In this document: one piece after another, positions 1-5,835 of the stretch | How the letters are laid out: every line of letters begins with the position of its first letter | How positions within the stretch are numbered: position 1 is the stretch's first letter | NCBI GenBank assembly: GCA_900542395.1 | Contig: UQNM01000077.1 | Coordinates: 1-10,266, forward strand | Source of the DNA: an uncultured Eubacteriales bacterium | GTDB lineage: Bacteria > Bacillota > Clostridia > Christensenellales > Aristaeellaceae | Direction of reading: 5' to 3' | Length of the DNA: 10,266 bases | Translations under genes and position numbers: made by a program | The notes under the pieces: model-generated | Told to the model about the DNA's origin: nothing | Databases searched by the model: none | What the model saw: only the letters and a program-made list of their open reading frames with translations

Positions 1-761
1 CTGCCGTCGAGCTCCGGGGTGACGATCTCGCCGTCGATCTTGAAGAAGACGTTCATCGAGCCGACTTCCTCGATGTATTTGTTCTCCTTGCCATCCAGCC
101 AGAGCACCTGCTCGTAGCCCTTTTTCTCCGCGATATCGCCCGCGAGAATCGACGCGGCGTAGTTGCCGCCGGTCTTGGTGAAGCCCACGCCGCCCTTGAC
201 CGCGCGAACCAGCTCCGGCTCGACGTAGATGCCGACCGGGGCGAGTCCCTTGGCGTAATACGCGCCGGACGGAGAGCAGATGATGAAGAAGCGATAGGTG
301 TGAGATGCGTGAACGCCTAGCATCACATCCGTCGAGATCATCGTCGGACGGATATACAGCGAAGTGCCAGGCGCGCTCGGCACCCAATCCGCATCGACCT
401 TCAGCAGCGCGGTCAAACCCGCCAGCGCCTCCTCCACGTCGATCTTCGGCATGCCCATGCGCTCGGCAGAGCGGTTCATGCGCTCAAAGTTGTCGCGCGG
501 ACGGAAGAGATTCAAGCCGCCGTCCTTGCGGCGATAGCACTTCATGCCTTCAAAGATTTCCTGCGCATAGTGGAACACGGTGCAGGCCGGATCCATCACA
601 AACGGGCCATAGGGCACCACGCGGGCGTCGTGCCAGCCGCGTCCCTTTTCGTAATCCATGATGAACATATGATCGGTAAAGATCTTGCCAAAGCCAAGTT
701 TGGATTCATCCTCCGGCTTTTTTTTCGGATTGGTTGTGAGCGTCACAGGAATGTCGTACAT
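1..761 (-). CDS. ilvE: Branched-chain amino acid aminotransferase, 3' end cut by window edge
   Basis: PLP-dependent enzyme that reversibly transfers the amino group between leucine, isoleucine or valine and 2-oxoglutarate; it is the last step of branched-chain amino acid synthesis and acts in the cytosol. About 253 residues are visible. Recognisable stretches are EIFEGMK (68-74), LFRPRDNFERMNRSAERM (85-102), YIRPTM (136-141), TKTGGNYAAS with the probable PLP-binding Lys196, and YEQVLWLDG followed by IEEVGSMNVFF. These match the larger aminotransferase type shared with Bacillus and mammals rather than the shorter E. coli type. Roughly 100 C-terminal residues should lie beyond base 1. The ATG at 761 is preceded by GGAGG (770-774) with 8 bases of spacing. 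It lies downstream of rpoD but has its own promoter, so it is probably transcribed alone. Family assignment is firm from sequence; substrate preference is inferred from the family. Confidence 0.95.
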   Translation of the reverse strand, partial: MYDIPVTLTTNPKKKPEDESKLGFGKIFTDHMFIMDYEKGRGWHDARVVPYGPFVMDPACTVFHYAQEIFEGMKCYRRKDGGLNLFRPRDNFERMNRSAERMGMPKIDVEEALAGLTALLKVDADWVPSAPGTSLYIRPTMISTDVMLGVHASHTYRFFIICSPSGAYYAKGLAPVGIYVEPELVRAVKGGVGFTKTGGNYAASILAGDIAEKKGYEQVLWLDGKENKYIEEVGSMNVFFKIDGEIVTPELDG

Positions 762-833
762 GGTCGTATCCTCCATCAAAGTTCGGTTTGCCGCGAACTC
801 TGGGGCAAAAATGCCTCGAATCGTAGTGGTTCT

Positions 834-862
834 ATTGTATCGCCACATGTACATAATGTCAA
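834..862 (-). promoter_or_regulatory. Sigma-A promoter of ilvE
   Basis: Read on the minus strand, a perfect -35 box TTGACA (862-857) and a -10 box TACAAT (839-834) are separated by exactly 17 bases. The predicted start near 827 gives a leader of about 65 bases before the ilvE ATG. The leader contains a small GGCA/TGCC hairpin but no room for a T-box, so control is more likely at the promoter, where inverted repeats lie directly upstream of the -35 box. Confidence 0.88.
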
Positions 863-903
863 GCGCTTCCGTTGTCGAATCCTGCGGAAATGCGCTCTTT
901 TTT
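863..903 (+). terminator. Terminator-like hairpin on the plus strand upstream of the ilvE promoter
   Basis: On the plus strand GCGCTTCCG (863-871) pairs with CGGAA-at-GCGC (885-895, two-base bulge) across a 13-base loop and is followed by TCTTTTTT (896-903), the form of an intrinsic terminator. No plus-strand gene is visible upstream, so the purpose is unclear. It could stop antisense transcription, or the dyad could act as a DNA operator next to the -35 box of ilvE. A second overlapping dyad, TCCTGC (880-885) with GCAGGA (904-909), adds to the possible secondary structure. Confidence 0.35.
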
Positions 904-1022
904 GCAGGAAAACAGCGAAATCTTCTCACCTTTTTCGCCATAATCGTGCAAAACTAGAATGTTTCGCCAGTTATGATACAATTTCGCGCGAATGGACGGC
1001 AATCAAAAAAGAGCGCTTCCGC
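884..1022. repeat. Inverted pair of near-identical terminator-type sequences
   Basis: The minus-strand sequence GCGGAAGCGCTCTTTTTTG at 1022-1004 (3' part of the rpoD terminator) recurs on the plus strand at 884-904, identical except for an AT insertion after GCGGAA. The two copies face each other across about 99 bases. A direct 10-base repeat AGCGCTTCCG also occurs at 862-871 and 1012-1021. Whether this is a degenerate small mobile element, a duplicated terminator or a regulatory arrangement cannot be decided here. Confidence 0.6.
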
Positions 1023-1026
1023 GCCC
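1005..1026 (-). terminator. Intrinsic terminator after rpoD
   Basis: Minus-strand stem GGGCGC / GCGCTC (1026-1021 and 1016-1011; one G-U pair) closed by a GGAA tetraloop of the GNRA type and followed directly by six T residues (1010-1005). It begins 16 bases after the rpoD stop and would end the dnaG-rpoD transcript before the ilvE promoter. Confidence 0.85.
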
Positions 1027-1041
1027 CTTTTGAAACTTTGT

Positions 1042-2139
<1,098 letters not shown>

Positions 2140-2145
2140 TAACGA

Positions 2146-3903
2146 TCATTCCCTTCTCCCGGTCTTGTTTTCCTGAGCCAGTAATTCCTGTATTTTGATC
2201 AGCGTACCGCGCTTTTCCTCGCCCTGCTGCGTGCTCATTTTTTCTTTAAGCGCCTTGATCTCGTTTTCCTTCCGCTTCTTTTCCAGCACACGCAGATAAT
2301 CTGCAACCATGCGCAGTTCCTGTTCGCCTGCACCGCTTTCGCTCGAGAGCAGCTTTGCCGTCCGGCTCCGCTCCTCCTCGTCGTCCATTTCTTCCAGAAT
2401 GGCCGCCGGGGTCAGGCCGTCCAGCAGCTTCTGCGCCAGCGCCCGCCTCTGCGGCGAAATAAAGTCGTCCGCCGAGATCGTTCCCGGCTCAATGCCGCCC
2501 TCTGCCAGCAGGACGAGCAACCCCTTTTCGGCAGCGGCGGTTTCGGTGTCCACGCCGTCGTTTTTCTCCTCGAGCGGCCGCGCGGCATGGCGGAATATCG
2601 GTCGTTTGTTTTCCTCAATCAGCTCCGTCCGCCCAATCTGAGCCAGCAGAACCTCCCGCGTAAAGCCCGTTGAGACCATCAACTGCTTGACGTAATTTTC
2701 AAGTTCGACCGGCTCCTTCACCTTCGCCAGATACTTGGCGCAGGCGATTGCGTAAGCCGTCCGCCCTTCCTCCGTGGATAGATCGTGATTGGCCGCCTCC
2801 TGCTTCATGCGGTAAGCGGTCGCATCCGTCGGTCTGAGCTGTTCGACGCTCTGCGGGCCGTAGGTTTTGATGTATTCGTCGGGATCCATGCCGCCCGGAA
2901 AATCCAGAACGCGAGCCGGAACGCCTTCTTCCTCGAAGATATCCAGCGCGCGCAGAATGGCGTGCTGCCCGGCCGCGTCGCCGTCGTAGGAAACCCAGAT
3001 TTCCGGCGCATAGCGCTTGAGCAGCCTCGCCTGTTCGAGCGTGAGCGCCGTGCCGAGCGTCGCGCAGACGCCGGGCACCCCCGCCTGTACCAGCGCGATC
3101 ACGTCCATGTAACCCTCCGTGAGGATCACGCGCTTGAGCCCGCGCTGCTTTTTGAGCAGATTGGCGGCAAACACGCCGAGCCTCTTGTTGAATATCGGCG
3201 TATCGCCCGTGTTCAGGTATTTGGGCTTCACATCGCCCAGCGCGCGCCCGCCGAAGCCGAGCACACGCCCCTGCGCGTCGATGATGGGAAAGATGGCGCG
3301 CTGCCGGAACATATCATACACGCGGCCTTCCCGCCGCACGGAGATTCCCGCGCTCACCAGCTCGTCGTCCGTAAACCCAAGTTCGCGCATCGCCCGCGTC
3401 GCGCCATCGCTCTGCGGCGGCGTTGCGCCAAGGCCGAAGACGCGGATGGTGCTGTCGCTCAGCTCCCGCCCGTGCAGATATTCCAGAATCTGCGCGCTTT
3501 CCTTTTTCCAGAGCTGTGCGTGAAAAAAGCGCGCGCACTGACGGTTCGCCTCGTAAAGCCGCTCCTTGCGTGATTTGCTTTCCGCGTCCTCCCTGCTGTG
3601 CGTAAGCTCCGGCACCTCCATGTGCACCTGCTCGGCCAGCAGCTTGACCGCTTCCATAAAATCCAAATGTTCCATTTCCATCACAAACGTGATGGCGCTT
3701 CCACCCGCATGGCAGCCGAAGCAATAATACATCTGCCGCTGCGGATTCACGGAAAAGGACGGCGTTTTTTCCCCGTGGAACGGACAAAGCCCCCAATAGC
3801 GGCCGCCTTTGGGATTCAGCTGCACATATCGTGAAACCACCTGCACGATATCCGCCCGGTCGCGAAGCTCATCAAGCCATGCCTGAGGCAGCCTTCCGGC
3901 CAT
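2146..3903 (-). CDS. dnaG: DNA primase
   Basis: Synthesises the RNA primers for replication and acts with the replicative helicase at the fork. Of 585 residues, the N-terminal CHC2-type zinc-binding domain has C40-x2-H43 and C61-x2-C64, followed by CPFHGEKTPSFSVNP-type sequence that binds template. The RNA polymerase-like core contains RQRAIFPI (201-208). The TOPRIM catalytic part has TEGYMD (262-267, Glu263) and YDGDAAG (306-312, Asp307 and Asp309), the metal-binding acidic residues. The C-terminal part (about 455-585) is helical and highly charged, as expected of the helicase-interaction domain. Length is normal. The ATG at 3903 is the earliest possible start because an in-frame TGA lies three codons upstream; the AAGGA site is only 2 bases from the ATG, which is unusually close. 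It is followed after 6 bases by rpoD; neither rpsU nor dgt, frequent partners elsewhere, lies next to it here. Confidence 0.97.
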   Translation of the reverse strand: MAGRLPQAWLDELRDRADIVQVVSRYVQLNPKGGRYWGLCPFHGEKTPSFSVNPQRQMYYCFGCHAGGSAITFVMEMEHLDFMEAVKLLAEQVHMEVPELTHSREDAESKSRKERLYEANRQCARFFHAQLWKKESAQILEYLHGRELSDSTIRVFGLGATPPQSDGATRAMRELGFTDDELVSAGISVRREGRVYDMFRQRAIFPIIDAQGRVLGFGGRALGDVKPKYLNTGDTPIFNKRLGVFAANLLKKQRGLKRVILTEGYMDVIALVQAGVPGVCATLGTALTLEQARLLKRYAPEIWVSYDGDAAGQHAILRALDIFEEEGVPARVLDFPGGMDPDEYIKTYGPQSVEQLRPTDATAYRMKQEAANHDLSTEEGRTAYAIACAKYLAKVKEPVELENYVKQLMVSTGFTREVLLAQIGRTELIEENKRPIFRHAARPLEEKNDGVDTETAAAEKGLLVLLAEGGIEPGTISADDFISPQRRALAQKLLDGLTPAAILEEMDDEEERSRTAKLLSSESGAGEQELRMVADYLRVLEKKRKENEIKALKEKMSTQQGEEKRGTLIKIQELLAQENKTGRRE

Positions 3904-3946
3904 CGTCCTTCACCGTCCTACTCTTTTTCGCCGTTTTCTTGCTCAT
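3872..3946 (-). CDS. Possible 24-residue Lys/Arg-rich leader peptide overlapping the dnaG start
   Basis: A short frame begins at ATG 3946, with AAGGA (3958-3954) 7 bases upstream, a better-spaced ribosome site than that of dnaG itself. It encodes 24 residues beginning MSKKTAKKSRTVKDDGRK and ends at TGA 3874-3872, 32 bases inside dnaG in another frame. It could influence dnaG initiation by bringing ribosomes to the overlap. The same frame is open upstream to 4135, but no ribosome site supports the longer versions. Chance is a real possibility; there is no homology evidence. Confidence 0.22.
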   Translation of the reverse strand: MSKKTAKKSRTVKDDGRKAASGMA

Positions 3947-4028
3947 TCCTGCATCCTTCATGCATTTTTTTGTGGATTGATGCGTATATTCATCCAATTC
4001 CGTCAAAAGTCGGCATAATAAATCGCTT

Positions 4029-4086
4029 GGGCGGGGGGATTCTGCCCCGTTCACATCCCGAAAGGGCCGAAAAGCGGCTCCCGCCC
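4029..4086. promoter_or_regulatory. Foldable GC-rich segment in the dnaG upstream region
   Basis: This lies in the 358-base gene-free stretch between glpK and dnaG. An outer pairing of GGGCGGG (4029-4035) with CCCGCCC (4080-4086) could enclose three small hairpins: GGGG/CCCC (4035-4038 with 4045-4048, sharing base 4035 with the outer stem), CCC-GAAA-GGG (4057-4066), and GCCG/CGGC (4066-4069 with 4075-4078). As RNA on the minus strand it would sit in the dnaG leader. I do not recognise it as a known riboswitch class. On the plus strand the GAAA loop and the T-rich stretch after 4086 are equally compatible with a structure, so orientation is unsettled. No convincing dnaG promoter was found in the gap. 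Confidence 0.35.
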
Positions 4087-4103
4087 TCTTTGATCCTTTT
4101 CCC

Positions 4104-4134
4104 TGTCGTTTCACGCGCTGGCGCTGAAACGACA
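4104..4134. repeat. Perfect 10-base inverted repeat upstream of dnaG
   Basis: TGTCGTTTCA (4104-4113) and TGAAACGACA (4125-4134) are exact reverse complements around 11 bases; an inner GCG/CGC can extend the stem. No T-run follows on either strand, so it is not an intrinsic terminator. A regulator binding site or the first hairpin of the dnaG leader are the plausible readings. Confidence 0.55.
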
Positions 4135-4191
4135 TAAAGCATTATTCGACACAAACTCGCAAAAACCTATCAGCCGGGTAAAAATTCCTGC

Positions 4192-4215
4192 AAAAAGGCG
4201 GGCTGAGCCCGCCTT
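4192..4215 (-). terminator. Intrinsic terminator after glpK
   Basis: Minus-strand stem GGCGGGC / GCCCGCC (4213-4207 and 4203-4197) with a 3-base TCA loop, extended by an A-T pairing, runs directly into five T residues (4196-4192). Plus-strand T-content is poor, so it acts leftward, ending the glpK transcript and separating it from dnaG. Confidence 0.88.
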
Positions 4216-4229
4216 CACCTCCGCCAAAC

Positions 4230-4261
4230 CCCGCAAAGAGCCAAATTCCGGCTCTCGCGGG
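4230..4261 (-). terminator. Stop-proximal hairpin after glpK
   Basis: Starting at the base after the glpK stop codon, CCCGC-g-AGAGCC pairs with GGCTCT-tt-GCGGG (11 pairs, one small internal loop, 7-base loop). No T-run follows on the minus strand. It is more likely a 3' end stabiliser or a companion of the terminator 15 bases downstream than an independent terminator. Confidence 0.5.
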
Positions 4262-5758
4262 CTATTCTTCCTCCGCCGCCCAGCGCATACTGCGCTTCAC
4301 GGCGCGGTGCCAGAGCGTCATGTTCTTTTCCCGCTCCTGCTCCGTCATCTGCGGCGTCAAGCTCAAATCCATCTGCCAAACGCGCCGGATTTCATCCATG
4401 TCCTTCCAAACGCCGACAGCCAGTCCGGCCAGCAGCGCCGCGCCGAGCGCCGTCGTTTCAATCACCGCCGGGCGGATCACCTTGCAGCCCAGCACATCCG
4501 CCTGAAACTGCATCAGAAACTGGTTCGCGCTCGCGCCGCCGTCCACGCGGAGTTCCGACGGCTTGCGCCCGCAGTCGGAAGCCATCGCGCTGACCAGATC
4601 GGCCGATTGATACGCGATGGATTCCAGCGCCGCACGGACAACATGCGCGCGCCCCGTCCCCCGCGTAAGCCCGATGATCGTGCCCCGGCTGTACATGTCC
4701 CAATACGGCGCGCCGAGCCCCGTGAAGGTCGGCACCATGTACACGCCGCCGTTATCGGGCAGGGAGCGCGCGATGGTCTCCGTTTCGGAAGCGCGCTCGA
4801 TGATCTTCATCTCGTCCCGCAGCCATTGAATCGCCGCGCCGGCGACGAACACGCTTCCTTCCAGCGCGTAGGTGCATGTTCCGTTCAGCCGCCACGCAAT
4901 CGTCGAAACCAGCCCGTTCCGGCTGACGGCAGGCTGATCGCCCGTGTTCATCAGCAGAAAGCAGCCTGTTCCGTATGTGTTTTTCATCATGCCCGGCTCA
5001 AAGCAGCCCTGACCGAAGAGCGCGCTATGCTGGTCGCCGCAGAGCGCCGCAACAGGGATGGATCGTCCGAGGATGGACGGATCGAGCATGCCGATCACGC
5101 CCGATGTATCCGTCACGCGCGGCAGCACGGCGCGGGGAATGTTCAGCGCGTCGAGCAGCGTGTCGTCCCAATCGTTCTTGCGGATGTCAAAGAGCATCGT
5201 CCGGCTCGCGTTGGTCGCGTCCGTCACATGCGGCCGCCCGCTGACGAGGTTCCACGCCAGAAAGCTGTCCACCGTGCCGAAGCAGATTTCCCCGCGCTCG
5301 GCGCGCTCGTGCAGCCCAAGCCGATCCAGCAGCCAGCTCAGCTTGCTTCCGGAAAAATAAGCGTCCGGCACGAGCCCCGTCACGGATTTGATGTGCTTTT
5401 CAAGTCCTTCCTCGCAGAGTCGGGCGACAATCGGCGCGGTTCTGCGGCATTGCCAGACAATCGCGTTGTGCAGCGGCCTGCCGGTTTTCCGATCCCAGAG
5501 CAGCGTGGTCTCGCGCTGGTTGGTGATGCCGATTGCCGCGATGCTGTCCAGCGGAACGCCGGAAATGCGGACGACCTCGCGCAGCGCGTCAACCTGCGTA
5601 TTAAGGATCGCCGCCGGGTCGTGCTCCACCCAGCCGGGCTGCGGATAAATCTGCTCAAATTCATAGCTCTTCATGGCAACGATCCGCGCGCTTTCGTCGA
5701 ACAAAACGGCGCGGGAGCTGGTCGTCCCCTGATCGAGCGCAATCACATAGGTATGCAT
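4262..5758 (-). CDS. glpK: Glycerol kinase
   Basis: Phosphorylates glycerol with ATP to sn-glycerol 3-phosphate in the cytosol, feeding lipid synthesis or glycolysis. Of 498 residues, the FGGY-type fold shows the N-terminal phosphate loop DQGTTSSR (9-16), GWVEHDP (42-48), NQRET with Arg82 and Glu83, Tyr134 and GDQ (241-243, Asp242 and Gln243), matching the glycerol-binding residues known in E. coli GlpK. KNTYGTG (259-265), VDGGAS (405-410) and ETTALGAALLAG (434-445) are ATP-site signatures. Length is typical. The HFYG-type histidine site used for HPr phosphorylation in enterococci and bacilli reads SILG here (228-231). The ATG is preceded by GGGAGG (5773-5768) at 9 bases. No glpF, glpD or glpP neighbour is present. 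The gap upstream is filled by the terminator of the preceding gene, leaving no clear promoter. Confidence 0.96.
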   Translation of the reverse strand: MHTYVIALDQGTTSSRAVLFDESARIVAMKSYEFEQIYPQPGWVEHDPAAILNTQVDALREVVRISGVPLDSIAAIGITNQRETTLLWDRKTGRPLHNAIVWQCRRTAPIVARLCEEGLEKHIKSVTGLVPDAYFSGSKLSWLLDRLGLHERAERGEICFGTVDSFLAWNLVSGRPHVTDATNASRTMLFDIRKNDWDDTLLDALNIPRAVLPRVTDTSGVIGMLDPSILGRSIPVAALCGDQHSALFGQGCFEPGMMKNTYGTGCFLLMNTGDQPAVSRNGLVSTIAWRLNGTCTYALEGSVFVAGAAIQWLRDEMKIIERASETETIARSLPDNGGVYMVPTFTGLGAPYWDMYSRGTIIGLTRGTGRAHVVRAALESIAYQSADLVSAMASDCGRKPSELRVDGGASANQFLMQFQADVLGCKVIRPAVIETTALGAALLAGLAVGVWKDMDEIRRVWQMDLSLTPQMTEQEREKNMTLWHRAVKRSMRWAAEEE

Positions 5759-5783
5759 GGCGCAAAGCCTCCCGTTTTTTCGT

Positions 5784-5821
5784 ATAAAACGCGCCGCCGC
5801 AGGTCATCCCCGCGGCGGCGC
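5784..5821 (-). terminator. Strong intrinsic terminator after the propeller gene
   Basis: A perfect 10-base GC stem (5821-5812 with 5800-5791, GCGCCGCCGC / GCGGCGGCGC) closes an 11-base loop and is followed by GTTTTAT on the minus strand. It begins 14 bases after the stop of the upstream gene and ends 26 bases before the glpK start, so it isolates the two genes unless there is readthrough. Confidence 0.88.
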
Positions 5822-5835
5822 AGGCCTTCCGTTTC

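Noticed and set aside
762..833. T-box or other amino-acid riboswitch controlling ilvE
   Set aside because: The predicted leader is only about 65 bases, with one small hairpin and no antiterminator or T-box core.
972..981. Plus-strand -10-like TATGAT/TACAAT promoter
   Set aside because: No -35 box at a usable distance, and the transcript would run antisense into rpoD.
3872..4135. Minus-strand 87-codon frame upstream of dnaG as a full gene
   Set aside because: No ribosome site at its ATG, its first codons lie in an inverted repeat, and the product has no recognisable domain; only the last 24 codons have a plausible start.
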